64,000 nt of DNA from NCBI RefSeq assembly GCF_003100395.1, contig NZ_CP029210.1, positions 3,100,001 to 3,164,000 on the forward strand, in the 5' to 3' direction. The notes below the pieces were generated by a model. The model had not been told where the DNA came from. It made no database searches and worked only from the letters and a program-made list of their open reading frames with translations. Positions 20,435 to 29,387 of the stretch are shown one piece after another. Within the stretch, counting starts at the first letter, position 1. Every line of letters starts with the position of its first letter. A program made the translations under genes and the position numbers. Source of the stretch: Aquabacterium olei. Lineage in GTDB: Bacteria; Pseudomonadota; Gammaproteobacteria; Burkholderiales; Burkholderiaceae_C.

Positions 20435-21415
20435 TCAAGAAGAGCGCTTGATCGAGTCAGACAGCAATTCTAGCATGGCTTCTCGCCACTTCGAGGCCGG
20501 CAGTGCATCCAGACAACGTTTCGCCACCTCGGCCTGGGCGTGCGCGGCCTCGCGCGTGGCCTCCAGCGCCCCCGTGGCCTTCACGATCTCGATGATCTGC
20601 GGCATGCGCTCCACCTCGCCGTGCACGATGGCCTCACGGATCAGCGCCGACTGCTCGGGCGTGCCACGCTGCATGGCCACCAGCAGCGGCAGCGTGGGCT
20701 TGCCTTCGCGCAGGTCGTCGCCGATGTTCTTGCCCAGTTCGGCCGTGCTGCCTTCGTAATCCAGCAGGTCGTCGATCAGCTGGAAGGCGGTGCCGATGGC
20801 GCGGCCATACGATGCGCAGGCCTCCTCGATCTCGGCCGGCGCATCCGAGATGACGGCGCCCAGGCGGGCACTCGCCTCGAACAGCTTCGCCGTCTTGTAT
20901 TCGATGACACGCAGGTAGTCGTCCACCGAGATGTCGGGGTCGTGCATGTTCATCAGCTGCAGCACCTCGCCCTCGGCAATCACGTTGGTGGCCTCGGCCA
21001 GCACCTCCATCACGCGCAGGCGGTTGGTCGACACCATCATCTGGAAGGCGCGCGAGTAAAGGAAGTCGCCCACCAGCACGCTGGCCGCGTTGCCGAACAG
21101 CGCATTGGCCGTCTTGCGGCCCCGACGCAGATCCGATTCATCGACCACATCGTCGTGCAGCAGCGTCGCGGTGTGGATGAACTCGACCACCGCGGCCAGT
21201 TCGTGGCGGTGCGGCGTGTCCTCGCCCAGCGCGCCAGCCACCAGCAGCAGCAGCATCGGGCGCACCCGCTTGCCGCCGGCACTCACGATGTAGTGCGAGA
21301 TCTGGTTGACCAGGGCCACCTTCGAGGCCAGACGCTGGTGGATGACCTCGTCCACCAGGGCCATGTCGGCGGCGGCAAGGGCTCGGTAGCTGGATGGCGT
21401 GGTGGAGGCGGTCAC
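20435..21415 (-). CDS. ispB: Octaprenyl diphosphate synthase
   Basis: Trans-prenyltransferase of 326 residues that builds the isoprenoid side chain of ubiquinone from IPP and FPP. The first Asp-rich motif is LLHDDVVDESDLRRG and the second is LIDDLLDYEG. The start appears to be GTG at 21415; a -10 TATAAT lies upstream. It is divergent from the UbiH-type gene, so two ubiquinone-pathway genes share one intergenic region. The tRNA-Pro gene follows 15 nt after its stop. Confidence 0.94.
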   Translation of the reverse strand: MTASTTPSSYRALAAADMALVDEVIHQRLASKVALVNQISHYIVSAGGKRVRPMLLLLVAGALGEDTPHRHELAAVVEFIHTATLLHDDVVDESDLRRGRKTANALFGNAASVLVGDFLYSRAFQMMVSTNRLRVMEVLAEATNVIAEGEVLQLMNMHDPDISVDDYLRVIEYKTAKLFEASARLGAVISDAPAEIEEACASYGRAIGTAFQLIDDLLDYEGSTAELGKNIGDDLREGKPTLPLLVAMQRGTPEQSALIREAIVHGEVERMPQIIEIVKATGALEATREAAHAQAEVAKRCLDALPASKWREAMLELLSDSIKRSS

Positions 21416-21450
21416 AAGCGCGGGGGGGTTGAAAGGTAACGGAACGCGTC

Positions 21451-21456
21451 ATTATA
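21451..21456 (-). promoter_or_regulatory. -10 element of ispB
   Basis: Perfect TATAAT on the minus strand, 35 bp before the GTG start of ispB. No clear -35. It gives a short leader with no strong ribosome-binding site. Confidence 0.55.
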
Positions 21457-21555
21457 GGAAGGCAGTCCGGGCGCATCCGGAGCACCACAGTGGCTGGCGG
21501 GGCAGTGGCCCGTGGCCGACAATGGCAAATCCAAGGCCTCCTGATCCACGTCACC

Positions 21556-22902
21556 ATGAGCAGCCCGCACACCGTTCCCCTCGAGCCCGCGCCGCACGTC
21601 GCCCCGACGCCCGCGTTGAGCCTCGCCATCATCGGCGCCGGCCCGGCCGGACTGAGCCTCGCGCTGCAGGCCGCCGCCGCCCTGCCCAAGGCCCGCATCA
21701 CCGTGTTCGACGCACGCAGCGCCAGCAAGGACATCTCGGGCGACGCGCGCACCCTGGCCCTGTCGCTCGGCACCGTGCAGGAACTGCAGCGCATGGGCGT
21801 GTGGGATGCCATCGAGCAGGCCGGCCAGACTGCGCCGATTCGCGAAGTGCACGTCTCGCAGCAGCAACCCACCGTGCTGTGGCCAGGCGCCCAACAGCCC
21901 GAAGTGCGCATCACGGCGCAGGAGCAGGGCGTGCCCCGCCTGGGTGTGGTGTGCAGCTACGGCACGCTCGTGGCGCCACTGCAAAAAGCCTGGGAGGCCG
22001 CCACCGCGGCCGAGCCGCACCGTCTGGCCATGCGCTTCGACACCCCGGTGCGTGGCTTCAAGCCGCTGGGCCCGGAAGGCGTGGAGATCGACGCCGACAT
22101 CGCCGAGCGCTTCGACCTGGCCGTGGTGGCCGAAGGCGGGGTCTTTTCCGAGCAGGCCAAGCTGCAATGGCCGCGCGGCGTCAGCCACGACTACAACCAG
22201 ACCGCCTGGGTGGGCCAGGTCCTGCTGGACGACTCCGGCGCCCGTGGCACGGCGTTCGAGCGCTTCACCCCCTCGGGTCCGGCTGCGCTGCTGCCCCTGC
22301 CCGATGGTCCGATCGAGCCCGGTGGCCCGGTGGGGCGGCGCGCAGCCCTGGTGTGGTGCGTCAATGCGGCCGACGATCCCGTGCTGGAACTCACCCCGGC
22401 GCAGCGGCTCACGCTGCTCAACACGGTCTTCCACCCGGACGCCGGGCAGCTGCTGGCCATGTCGCCGCTGAAGGCCTTCCCGCTGGGCCTCAACGCCCAT
22501 CGCAAGTTGGTCGAAGACGGCGCCGTGGTGCGCATCGGCAATGCCGCGCAGACGATGCACCCGGTGGCCGGCCAGGGCTTCAACCTCGGCATGCGCGACG
22601 TGCACGAGTTGCTGGCCGCGCTCAAGGCCGAAACCTTGGCGCCGCCCGCCGGCACGCCAGGGGTGCTGCAAGCCGATGCCACTGCGCGGGCCAGCCGCGT
22701 GCAGCACGCGCTGCGCCGCTTCGAGCGTCGCCGTCAGCCCGATCGCTGGGCCCTGCTCGCCACCACCGATTTCCTCGCACGGAGCTTCACTTGGCCCGCG
22801 CCCATCCTCGCCACGGCACGCGGCCTCGGGCTGGGTGCCGTGCAGGCCCTCGGCCCGGTCAAGCGCCTGGTGGCGCGCTCGATGATGTTCGGCTGGCGCT
22901 GA
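21556..22902 (+). CDS. UbiH/VisC-family FAD-dependent hydroxylase
   Basis: Flavoprotein monooxygenase of 448 residues, in the family that hydroxylates the ubiquinone ring (UbiH, UbiI, UbiF). The N-terminal FAD motif is LAIIGAGPAGLSLALQ, the DG-type middle motif is at about AERFDLAVVAEGG, and the second FAD motif is IGNAAQTMHPVAGQGFNLG. Which ring position it acts on cannot be fixed from sequence. The start at 21556 gives a family-like N-terminus although a short leader of low complexity precedes the FAD motif. It is divergent from ispB, supporting a ubiquinone role. Confidence 0.9.
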   Translation: MSSPHTVPLEPAPHVAPTPALSLAIIGAGPAGLSLALQAAAALPKARITVFDARSASKDISGDARTLALSLGTVQELQRMGVWDAIEQAGQTAPIREVHVSQQQPTVLWPGAQQPEVRITAQEQGVPRLGVVCSYGTLVAPLQKAWEAATAAEPHRLAMRFDTPVRGFKPLGPEGVEIDADIAERFDLAVVAEGGVFSEQAKLQWPRGVSHDYNQTAWVGQVLLDDSGARGTAFERFTPSGPAALLPLPDGPIEPGGPVGRRAALVWCVNAADDPVLELTPAQRLTLLNTVFHPDAGQLLAMSPLKAFPLGLNAHRKLVEDGAVVRIGNAAQTMHPVAGQGFNLGMRDVHELLAALKAETLAPPAGTPGVLQADATARASRVQHALRRFERRRQPDRWALLATTDFLARSFTWPAPILATARGLGLGAVQALGPVKRLVARSMMFGWR

Positions 22903-22945
22903 ACCCGCTGCGTTCAGACCCGCTCGGTGGCCTCCGCCGGGCGGA

Positions 22946-23080
22946 TCACGGTGCGGCCCATGCGGCCGGAACGTCCACCGCCAACCGATCCGGCACCGCC
23001 GTCGACCCACCATGGGCCAGGGTCAGGGCCCAGGCGGCGATGGCGGCGAACAGGGTGTGCTGCAACAACTTCTTGCGCAT
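22946..23080 (-). CDS. Small secreted or membrane peptide, 44 residues
   Basis: Short frame MRKKLLQHTLFAAIAAWALT...DVPAAWAAP with a basic N-terminus and hydrophobic core typical of a signal peptide, leaving only about 20 mature residues. The ATG at 23080 is preceded by CTGGAG at about 8 nt. It lies 85 nt downstream of the Cys-cluster gene on the same strand. Family not recognised. Size and lack of homology information limit confidence, but the start signals and signal-like composition favour a real gene. Confidence 0.5.
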   Translation of the reverse strand: MRKKLLQHTLFAAIAAWALTLAHGGSTAVPDRLAVDVPAAWAAP

Positions 23081-23165
23081 GAATCGGCTCCAGGAATCAA
23101 TGCGGTCATCCTAGGCAAGCGGCCGGCCGGCAATGCACCGAACAGGGCACCTCCAGCCGTGCACT

Positions 23166-23528
23166 TCAGCACGATTTGTTCCCCTCGCCCCTGGCAGCAG
23201 CGGGGCCGCCGACCTCCAGGCCCGCATCGCAGCCGATGCCTGACGCGATCACGCGGCGCACCCAATGTCGCCACAGCCGACGAGGCCAGAACGGCCGCGG
23301 GGCTGCCGCCGTCACATCGGCCTCGCCCATCAGGCCGCAGACATAACGCCCGCCCGCCTCCGACCACTTCAGGGCCGCACACGCCCCCGTGCGCCGGCGG
23401 CTCACCAGCACGCCCACCGGGCATGGCTCGGCCAGGCAGCACACGCCACAGCCATTGCACGGCTGGCCTTCGGCCGGCTTGGGCGGCGCCTCGGGGTGAA
23501 TGTGGATGACTTGCTCGCGCGGGGGCAT
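23166..23528 (-). CDS. YkgJ-type cysteine-cluster protein
   Basis: Encodes 120 residues with the clustered motif [16 protein letters not shown] near the N-terminus, then further cysteines at about 50 (GACAAL), 65 (YVCGL) and 99 (GIGCDAG). This is the CxxCxxxC pattern of the YkgJ (UPF0153) family, thought to bind zinc or an iron-sulfur cluster. Biochemical role unknown. A TATGCT element ends 6 nt before the ATG and no ribosome-binding site is seen. It is divergent from proA. Confidence 0.82.
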   Translation of the reverse strand: MPPREQVIHIHPEAPPKPAEGQPCNGCGVCCLAEPCPVGVLVSRRRTGACAALKWSEAGGRYVCGLMGEADVTAAAPRPFWPRRLWRHWVRRVIASGIGCDAGLEVGGPAAARGEGNKSC

Positions 23529-23534
23529 GGCGGC

Positions 23535-23540
23535 AGCATA
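23535..23540 (-). promoter_or_regulatory. -10-like TATGCT 6 nt before ATG
   Basis: Minus-strand TATGCT ends exactly 6 nt before the ATG of the cysteine-cluster gene, with no ribosome-binding site between. Consistent with a leaderless message. Confidence 0.4.
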
Positions 23541-23656
23541 CGTCGGGCCACCGGGGCGCCATCGCGGGAAATGGGCCCCGGGCTCGTCACGGGCCTTACC
23601 GGGTCACCGTTGAGACGGGGGCAAACCGACGGCGTGCAACGGCCGGGCCCGTGCGA

Positions 23657-23662
23657 GACAAT
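23657..23662 (+). promoter_or_regulatory. -10-like GACAAT 6 nt before ATG of proA
   Basis: GACAAT ends exactly 6 nt before the proA ATG at 23669. A weak -35 (GTGCAA) lies 17 bp upstream. No ribosome-binding site is seen in the AGCCGG spacer. Confidence 0.45.
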
Positions 23663-23668
23663 AGCCGG

Positions 23669-24979
23669 ATGAACACCGCCGCCACCTCCCTCGCCCCGTC
23701 GGCCGACCTGCCCGTCGACCAGTACATGGACGCCGTGGGCCGCGCCGCCCGCGTGGCCGCCACGGCCATGGCCGCCTCCAGCACGGCCGCCCGCAACAAC
23801 GTGCTGCTCGCCCTGGCCGGCCAGATCCGCGCCCACGCTGGCGAACTGAAGGCCCGCAACGAAGCCGACATCATCGCCGCTGAAAAGAACGGCCTGGCCG
23901 CCCCGATGGTCGACCGCCTGCGCCTGACGGACAAGGTCATCGAGACCATGGCCGAAAGCTGCGAACAGGTGGCCGCCCTCCCCGACCCGGTCGGCGAGAT
24001 CACCAACGTGCGCCGCCGCCCCACCGGCATCAGCGTGGGCCAGATGCGCGTGCCGATCGGCGTGTTCGGCATGATCTACGAGTCGCGCCCGAACGTGACG
24101 ATCGAGGCCGCCTCGCTGGCCATCAAGAGCGGCAACGCCTGCGTGCTGCGCGGCGGCTCGGAAGCCATCCACTCCAACCTGGCGCTGTGGAAGCTGGTGC
24201 AGGCCGCGCTCACGCAGGTGGGCCTGCCCGCCAACGCCGTGCAGCTGGTGCAGACCACCGACCGCGCCGCCGTGGGCCAGCTCATCGCCATGCCGCAGTA
24301 CGTCGATGTCATCATCCCGCGCGGCGGCAAGGGCCTGATCGAGCGCATCAGCAACGAAGCCCGTGTGCCGGTCATCAAGCACCTCGACGGCAACTGCCAC
24401 ACCTATGTCGACAGCGAGGTCGATCTGGACCTGGCCGTGAAGGTCACGGACAACGCGAAGACGCAGAAGTACAGCCCCTGCAACGCGACCGAATCGCTGC
24501 TGGTGCACGCCGCGCAGGCGGCGGCCTTCCTGCCCCGCATCGGCAAGGTGTTTGCCGACAAGGGCGTGGAGATGCGTGCCGATGCCCGCGCCAAGGCCAT
24601 CCTGGCCGACGTGCCGGGTGCCAAGGTGGTCGAGGCCACCGAGCAGGACTGGTTCGAGGAATACCTGGCGCCGGTGATCGCGGTGAAGGTGGTCGATTCG
24701 CTGGACGAGGCCATCGCCCACATCAACCACTACGGCTCGCACCACACCGACGCCATCCTGACCACCAACCACCCCAACGGCATGCGCTTCATCCGCGAGG
24801 TGGATTCATCCAGCGTGATGATCAATGCGTCGACGCGCTTTGCCGACGGCTTCGAGTACGGTCTGGGCGCCGAGATCGGCATCAGCACCGACAAGTTCCA
24901 CGCGCGCGGCCCGGTCGGCCTGGAAGGCCTGACCTCGCTGAAGTTCGTGGTGCTCGGCCAAGGGGAAGTGCGCAGCTGA
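23669..24979 (+). CDS. proA: Glutamate-5-semialdehyde dehydrogenase
   Basis: Second enzyme of proline synthesis; reduces gamma-glutamyl phosphate with NADPH. The 436-residue protein has the ProA signature [16 protein letters not shown] and the catalytic cysteine Cys271 in [13 protein letters not shown]. The GTG 18 nt upstream gives only a weak alternative start. proB is not adjacent. A hairpin follows the gene, so it is probably a single-gene transcript with its own promoter overlapping the start codon. Confidence 0.97.
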   Translation: MNTAATSLAPSADLPVDQYMDAVGRAARVAATAMAASSTAARNNVLLALAGQIRAHAGELKARNEADIIAAEKNGLAAPMVDRLRLTDKVIETMAESCEQVAALPDPVGEITNVRRRPTGISVGQMRVPIGVFGMIYESRPNVTIEAASLAIKSGNACVLRGGSEAIHSNLALWKLVQAALTQVGLPANAVQLVQTTDRAAVGQLIAMPQYVDVIIPRGGKGLIERISNEARVPVIKHLDGNCHTYVDSEVDLDLAVKVTDNAKTQKYSPCNATESLLVHAAQAAAFLPRIGKVFADKGVEMRADARAKAILADVPGAKVVEATEQDWFEEYLAPVIAVKVVDSLDEAIAHINHYGSHHTDAILTTNHPNGMRFIREVDSSSVMINASTRFADGFEYGLGAEIGISTDKFHARGPVGLEGLTSLKFVVLGQGEVRS

Positions 24980-25025
24980 CGGCCCCAGGGGGGCCCCTCC
25001 TGCCCGCCTCGCCCCTCACGACCCG

Positions 25026-25054
25026 GAGCCCGGCCCCATGCCGGGCTCTTGCTT
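25026..25054 (+). terminator. Terminator after proA
   Basis: Stem GAGCCCGGC/GCCGGGCTC with a CCCAT loop, then TTGCTTT. Lies 47 nt after the proA stop. Confidence 0.7.
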
Positions 25055-25090
25055 TGAGTGCCTGCCCGGCGCCCGTTTCTTGTCTGCCTC

Positions 25091-25864
25091 ATGGACCTGA
25101 CCCCGCTCAACATCGCCCTCATGGTGCTCGCCTCCACCGCCGCCGGCCTGGTCGACGCCATCGTGGGCGGCGGGGGGCTGATCATGGTGCCCTCGCTGTT
25201 CGGGCTGTTCCCGCAGGCCGTGCCGGCCACGCTGCTGGGCACGAACAAGGCCGCATCCATCTGGGGGACGGCATGGTCAGCCTGGCAGTACGCGCAGCGT
25301 GTGAAGCTGCCTTCGGCCCGCCTGATGGGCGCGCTGGTGGCCACCGTGCTGGGCAGCGTCGTGGGCGCCTGGCTCGCCACGCGCGTGCCAGCCGACCGCT
25401 TCCGCGCGGCGCTGCCCGTGGTGCTGGCCGCCGTGTGGGGCTACACCCTGTGGCGCAAGGACCTGGGCCACACCCACCTGCCACACTGGTCGGCCCGCAC
25501 CGAGGCGCTGATCGCCACAGCCATCGGCGGTGTCATCGGTTTTTACGACGGCGTGTTCGGTCCGGGCACCGGCAGCTTCTTCGTGTTCGCGCTGGTGCGC
25601 GCACTGGGCTGGGACTTTCTTCATGCCAGTGCGGCTGCCAAGCGCCTGAACTTCGCCACGAACGCGGCGGCGCTGGCCTGGTTCATCCCGCACGGGCACG
25701 TGGTGTGGGCCCTGGCGCTGCCGATGGCCGCGGCCAACGTGCTGGGCAGCAGCATCGGCACCCGGCTGGCGCTGCGCCACGGTGCCGGCTTCGTGCGGGT
25801 GGCCTTCCTGGTGGTGGTCGGAGCGCTCATCTGCAAGACCGGCTTCGACGCCTGGATGCGCTGA
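25091..25864 (+). CDS. TauE/SafE (TSUP) family membrane transporter
   Basis: Integral membrane protein of 257 residues with about 7-8 hydrophobic segments. The TSUP motif GLVDAIVGGGGLIMVPSL near the N-terminus and its repeat GFYDGVFGPGTGSFFVFALV in the second half are clear, reflecting the inverted-repeat family fold. Members export sulfonates, sulfite or organic acids; substrate unknown here. ATG at 25091 is preferred over a GTG 33 nt upstream because the transmembrane part begins right after it, though the ribosome-binding site is poor. Convergent with the propeller gene. Confidence 0.88.
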   Translation: MDLTPLNIALMVLASTAAGLVDAIVGGGGLIMVPSLFGLFPQAVPATLLGTNKAASIWGTAWSAWQYAQRVKLPSARLMGALVATVLGSVVGAWLATRVPADRFRAALPVVLAAVWGYTLWRKDLGHTHLPHWSARTEALIATAIGGVIGFYDGVFGPGTGSFFVFALVRALGWDFLHASAAAKRLNFATNAAALAWFIPHGHVVWALALPMAAANVLGSSIGTRLALRHGAGFVRVAFLVVVGALICKTGFDAWMR

Positions 25865-25868
25865 GCCA

Positions 25869-25889
25869 CTGGCTCACACACTGAGCCAG
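25869..25889. terminator. Hairpin between convergent genes
   Basis: Stem CTGGCTCA/TGAGCCAG with a CACAC loop between two convergent genes. No U-run on either side, so terminator activity is uncertain. Confidence 0.35.
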
Positions 25890-25899
25890 CACGCCGCCG

Positions 25900-27108
25900 T
25901 CAACGCGCGGCCGGCCCGCTGTACGGCATCCATCCGATCGCGCCCGCGTGCAGGCTCTGCACAAACAGGCGCCCGCCGGCCTCGGTCGCCGCCGTGGTCT
26001 CCGGATAGCCGCCCTCGGGGTCCTGCAGGTCGTCCACGATGCGGCCCTGCTCGTCGAACGCCAGCACATGCCCATACGGCTTGGGCACGGGCCACATCGC
26101 GCGCGGCAACCGCAGGACCAGGCTCGGGATCCACGGCTGCGCGCCGCCCCGGTCGATCACCGGGCTGCGCGGTTTGGTCAGGCCCACCCAGATGCGCCCG
26201 CCTTCGCCCGCGGTCAGGTTGTCGGGAAAGCCGGGGAGGTTGTCGATCAGCACCGTCGCAGCCTGCTGGCGCAGCGCGTCATCCAGCGTCGGCACGCCGT
26301 TGTCGCCGGCCCCCGTCCGCACGAGCGACAGCTTGGCCAGGTCCACCTTCAGGATGCGGTAGGTGCCGGTCTCCGACAGGAACAGGCTTCGCCCGTCGCG
26401 CGAGAACGCCAGCCCATTGGGGAAACACAGCCCTTGCAGCGCCACGCGCGCCACACCCAGGGTCGGATCGAACGCGATCAGACGGCCACTGCAGCTGTGC
26501 TCCAGGATGTCGAGCACGCTCGCCTCGAAGGTGCTTCCCACCGCCTTGGCACCGAAGCGCCGCGAGGCATCGGTCAGCCAGATCGTGCCCCGGGCGTCGA
26601 CCTTCACCGCATCGGCATAGCGCACCGGGTCGTCCGGGCCGGGGTGCTGAACCCGGTCGAGCAGGGTCTCGACCTGGGCCTGCGGGCCGCTGCCCGACAC
26701 GCGCAGCAGGCCCCGCATGGCATCGGCCACCAGCAGGCGGCCTTGTGCATCGATGTCAAGGCCCAGCGGGCGCCCGCCGGTGTTCGCCACCCGCTCCTGT
26801 GTGCGGCCGTCGAGCGACAGCTTCAGCACGTCGCCGTTGTCCAGCCCGGTGTAGAGCGCATCCGCCGTGGCGAGGATGTGCTCGGGTCCGTGTTGCCCTT
26901 CGGCCAGCGACCAGGTCTGCAGGCCCGCCAAGCGGGTGTTGGCGGCATGGGCGCCGGTGTGGCCCGCGTCGGCAGGCGGCTGCCATGCGCGGGGCTGGAT
27001 CGGCACCGGCCAGAAGGCCAGGTAGGCCACCAGGGCCATGACAGGGGTGGCCCAGCTGGCCAGCACCATGAGGCGGCCACGCTGGCGCGCGGGTGGAGTG
27101 GAAATCAT
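25900..27108 (-). CDS. Membrane-anchored SMP-30/strictosidine-synthase-like beta-propeller
   Basis: Encodes 402 residues. One N-terminal membrane segment (about 14-32, ASWATPVMALVAYLAFWPV) is followed by a six-bladed propeller of the SMP-30/gluconolactonase and strictosidine-synthase-like superfamily. Typical blade turns are NGDVLKLSLDG, GRPLGLDIDAQGRLLVAD, GLCFPNGLAFSRDGRSLFLSE and GFPDNLTAGEGGRIWVGL. Members are calcium-dependent lactonases or hydrolases; the substrate cannot be assigned. The start at 27108 (MISTPPARQ) has GGAGG upstream; the frame is open far beyond it but that part looks non-coding. Confidence 0.85.
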   Translation of the reverse strand: MISTPPARQRGRLMVLASWATPVMALVAYLAFWPVPIQPRAWQPPADAGHTGAHAANTRLAGLQTWSLAEGQHGPEHILATADALYTGLDNGDVLKLSLDGRTQERVANTGGRPLGLDIDAQGRLLVADAMRGLLRVSGSGPQAQVETLLDRVQHPGPDDPVRYADAVKVDARGTIWLTDASRRFGAKAVGSTFEASVLDILEHSCSGRLIAFDPTLGVARVALQGLCFPNGLAFSRDGRSLFLSETGTYRILKVDLAKLSLVRTGAGDNGVPTLDDALRQQAATVLIDNLPGFPDNLTAGEGGRIWVGLTKPRSPVIDRGGAQPWIPSLVLRLPRAMWPVPKPYGHVLAFDEQGRIVDDLQDPEGGYPETTAATEAGGRLFVQSLHAGAIGWMPYSGPAAR

Positions 27109-27274
27109 CGTGTCAGAACCTCCGGGAAGGCCGCAGTGTCGCCGACCGCCCCACACGGCCCCGTGCGGAATCACCCGCGTCCCCCTGACCGGATGGGGCG
27201 CCGGCGCGACGCGATTGACGCCCCCTATCGGCGCGATCCAATCACCCGACTGGACCCGCGGCCGGAGCGCCCGG

Positions 27275-27297
27275 AAAATGAGAACCATTCTCAAACG
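27275..27297 (+). promoter_or_regulatory. Fur-box-like palindrome
   Basis: AAATGAGAACCATTCTCAAAC contains the perfect inverted repeat TGAGAA-CCA-TTCTCA (27279-27293), a close match to the Fur consensus core. It lies 22 bp before the ATG of the DUF2061 gene. A possible promoter (TTGACG at 27215 and CCAATC 17 bp later) is upstream, so bound Fur would sit just downstream of the start site. Confidence 0.65.
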
Positions 27298-27318
27298 CAT
27301 CGCCTCCAGGAGTACCCC

Positions 27319-27561
27319 ATGGCCAAGACCGCAACATTCGGCGTGATGCACGTGATGACCTCGTTCACCGTGACCTATGCGCTGACCGGCAGCATCACCA
27401 TCGCCGGTGTCGTGACTTTCGTCGAGCCCCTGGTCAACACCGTGATGCACTACTTCTTCGACAAGTACTGGGATCACCCGGTGGCCCGCCGTGTGCGCCA
27501 GCAGCTGGCCCGCCTTCGCCCGATCGCCCGGATGCCCGACACGCAGGCCAGACAGGCATGA
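27319..27561 (+). CDS. DUF2061 family small membrane protein
   Basis: Encodes 80 residues with two hydrophobic segments (HVMTSFTVTYALTG and ITIAGVVTFVEPLVNTVMHY) and the family-typical ending HYFFDKYWDH, then a basic tail. The ATG has AGGAG upstream. DUF2061 proteins are predicted inner-membrane proteins of unknown function. The preceding Fur-box-like palindrome suggests induction when iron is scarce. The gene is flanked by a bidirectional hairpin on its 3' side and the propeller gene on its 5' side, so it is a single-gene unit. Confidence 0.85.
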   Translation: MAKTATFGVMHVMTSFTVTYALTGSITIAGVVTFVEPLVNTVMHYFFDKYWDHPVARRVRQQLARLRPIARMPDTQARQA

Positions 27562-27587
27562 AAAAAGGGCGCCCTACGGGCGCCCTT
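27561..27587 (-). terminator. Terminator of fpr, possibly bidirectional
   Basis: Stem AAGGGCGCCC/GGGCGCCCTT with a TAC loop. On the minus strand it is followed by six T. It sits between the convergent DUF2061 and fpr genes. Confidence 0.85.
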
Positions 27588-27619
27588 CACGGCGGGATCG
27601 GGGGCGAGCCCCCGGCGCC

Positions 27620-28396
27620 TCACTTCTCGACGAAGGCGCGCTCGATCACATAGTCGCCCGGCACACCCTGCGACTCTGACACCTTGAAGCCGGCGTCGTC
27701 GAGGATCTTGCACAGGTCCCGCAGCATCGAGGGGCTGCCGCACATCATCGCGCGGTCGTTCTCGGGGCTCATCTGGGGCAGGCCCACGCCCTTGGCCAGC
27801 TCGCCGTTCAGAATCTGGTCGGTCAGGCGGCCTTGATTGCGGAAGGGCTCACGCGTGACCAGCGGGTAATAGATCAGCTTTTCCTGGATCAGCTCGCCCA
27901 GCAGTTCGTGCTGCGGCAGTTCCTTGCTGATGAAATCGTGGTACGCCAGCTCGCTCACATAGCGCACGCCGTGCACCAGCACCACCTTCTCGAACTTCTC
28001 GTAGGTGTACGGGTCCTGGATGATGCTCATGAACGGCGCCAGGCCGGTGCCGGTGCCGAACAGGTACAGGTTCTTGGCGGGGGTCAGGTCATCGACGACC
28101 AGTGTGCCCACAGCCTTGCGACCCACCAGGATCTTGTCGCCCGGCTGGATCTTCTGCAGACGCGAGGTCAGCGGGCCGTCCTGCACCTTGATCGACAGGA
28201 ACTCGAGGTGCTCTTCGTAGTTGGCGCTGGCCACCGAGTAGGCGCGCATCAGCGGCTTGCCGTCGACCATCAGGCCGATCATCACGAAGTGGCCGCTGGA
28301 GAAACGCAGCGACGGGTCGCGCGTGGTCCGGAAGCTGAACAGCGTGTCGTTCCAGTGGTGGACGGAGGTGACGGTTTCTTCGTTGAACGCGGCCAT
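27620..28396 (-). CDS. fpr: Ferredoxin/flavodoxin--NADP reductase
   Basis: FAD protein of 258 residues that moves electrons between NADPH and ferredoxin or flavodoxin, used in oxidative-stress defence and iron-sulfur cluster supply. The FAD motif RAYSVASAN, the nicotinamide region LFGTGTGLAPFMSI and the ending GDYVIERAFVEK match the Azotobacter/Pseudomonas Fpr subclass, whose members are 257-259 residues. A TTG 12 nt upstream is an alternative start. Divergent from queC across 226 bp; its terminator is shared with the convergent DUF2061 gene. Confidence 0.95.
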   Translation of the reverse strand: MAAFNEETVTSVHHWNDTLFSFRTTRDPSLRFSSGHFVMIGLMVDGKPLMRAYSVASANYEEHLEFLSIKVQDGPLTSRLQKIQPGDKILVGRKAVGTLVVDDLTPAKNLYLFGTGTGLAPFMSIIQDPYTYEKFEKVVLVHGVRYVSELAYHDFISKELPQHELLGELIQEKLIYYPLVTREPFRNQGRLTDQILNGELAKGVGLPQMSPENDRAMMCGSPSMLRDLCKILDDAGFKVSESQGVPGDYVIERAFVEK

Positions 28397-28557
28397 GATG
28401 CTGGGCAAGAAAAGCGCGGCGAAAACGCTCGGCAGATGGGACGCTGAGCACGGCTTGCGCGCTCAGGAAAACCCTGTATTGTCGCCCAGAAACCGGACGC
28501 TTCGCCACGCACGGCGGCGCGCCCCCGTGTCCCGGGGCATTTGACGCGGCTTGCGCT

Positions 28558-28574
28558 ATGCTGCATCACAGCAT
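28558..28574. repeat. Short inverted repeat upstream of queC
   Basis: ATGCTG and CAGCAT separated by 5 bp, 49 bp before the queC ATG and just after a TTGACG hexamer at 28541. It may be an operator or a leader hairpin. The rest of the 226-bp gap between fpr and queC shows no other clear element. Confidence 0.3.
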
Positions 28575-28622
28575 GCCGGCTGCCCGTCGCCCCGCTTGTT
28601 CGCCCCTGTTGTCTGTCACCGC

Positions 28623-29360
28623 ATGAGCCCGCTCAACCCGTCCGACCTCGATCCCCGCACCGCCCTCGTCGTGTTTTCCGGAGGCCAGGACTCGACTGTC
28701 TGCCTGGCGTGGGCGCTGTCCCGCTACCGCCACGTCGAGACCATCGGTTTCGACTACGGCCAGCGCCACCGCGTCGAGCTGTACTGCCGCAACCGCGTGC
28801 GCAGCGAGCTCACCACCCACTTCCCGGGCTGGGCCAGCCGCCTCGGCATGGACCACCTGCTCGACCTGCGCCTGCTCGGCCAGCTGTCCGACACGGCCTT
28901 GACCGAAACCCGCGCGATCGAGATGCAGGCCAACGGGCTGCCCAACACCTTCGTGCCGGGCCGCAACCTGCTGTTCCTCAACTTCGCAGCCGCCCTGGCC
29001 TACCGGCGCGGTGCCTCGGTGCTGGTGGGCGGCATGTGCGAGACGGATTTCTCGGGCTACCCCGACTGTCGCGACAACACGCTCAAGGCCATGCAGGTGG
29101 CGATCAGCCTCGGCCTGGACACCCCCATGGTCATCGAGACCCCGCTGATGTGGCTCACCAAGGCCCAGACCTGGGCCCTGGCCGACCAGCTCGGCGGCGA
29201 GGCGCTCAACGCGCTGATTGCCGAGCACACGCACACCTGCTACCTGGGGGAGCGCCAGCAGCGCCACCCTTGGGGCTATGGCTGCGGCCGCTGCCCGGCG
29301 TGCGAGCTGCGCGCCCAGGGCCACACCGAGTGGCTGAACCGCGCCACACCGGCCGACTGA
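28623..29360 (+). CDS. queC: 7-cyano-7-deazaguanine synthase
   Basis: Makes preQ0 from 7-carboxy-7-deazaguanine, ammonia and ATP in queuosine synthesis. The PP-loop motif FSGGQDS is at residues 18-24. C-terminal zinc ligands are visible in HTCYLG and GCGRCPAC. The 245-residue length is slightly above usual because of a short N-terminal extension. ATG at 28623 begins MSPLNPSD; an upstream extension to 28551 lacks similarity. No other que genes are adjacent. The next genes are LemA and an M48 peptidase on the same strand, after 27 nt. Confidence 0.95.
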   Translation: MSPLNPSDLDPRTALVVFSGGQDSTVCLAWALSRYRHVETIGFDYGQRHRVELYCRNRVRSELTTHFPGWASRLGMDHLLDLRLLGQLSDTALTETRAIEMQANGLPNTFVPGRNLLFLNFAAALAYRRGASVLVGGMCETDFSGYPDCRDNTLKAMQVAISLGLDTPMVIETPLMWLTKAQTWALADQLGGEALNALIAEHTHTCYLGERQQRHPWGYGCGRCPACELRAQGHTEWLNRATPAD

Positions 29361-29387
29361 TCCCCGACTGACCTGCTGTCCCACGCC

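Noticed and set aside
28397..28622. preQ1 riboswitch upstream of queC
   Set aside because: No pseudoknot signature such as the A-rich tail or the conserved loop sequences was found; only a short inverted repeat is present.
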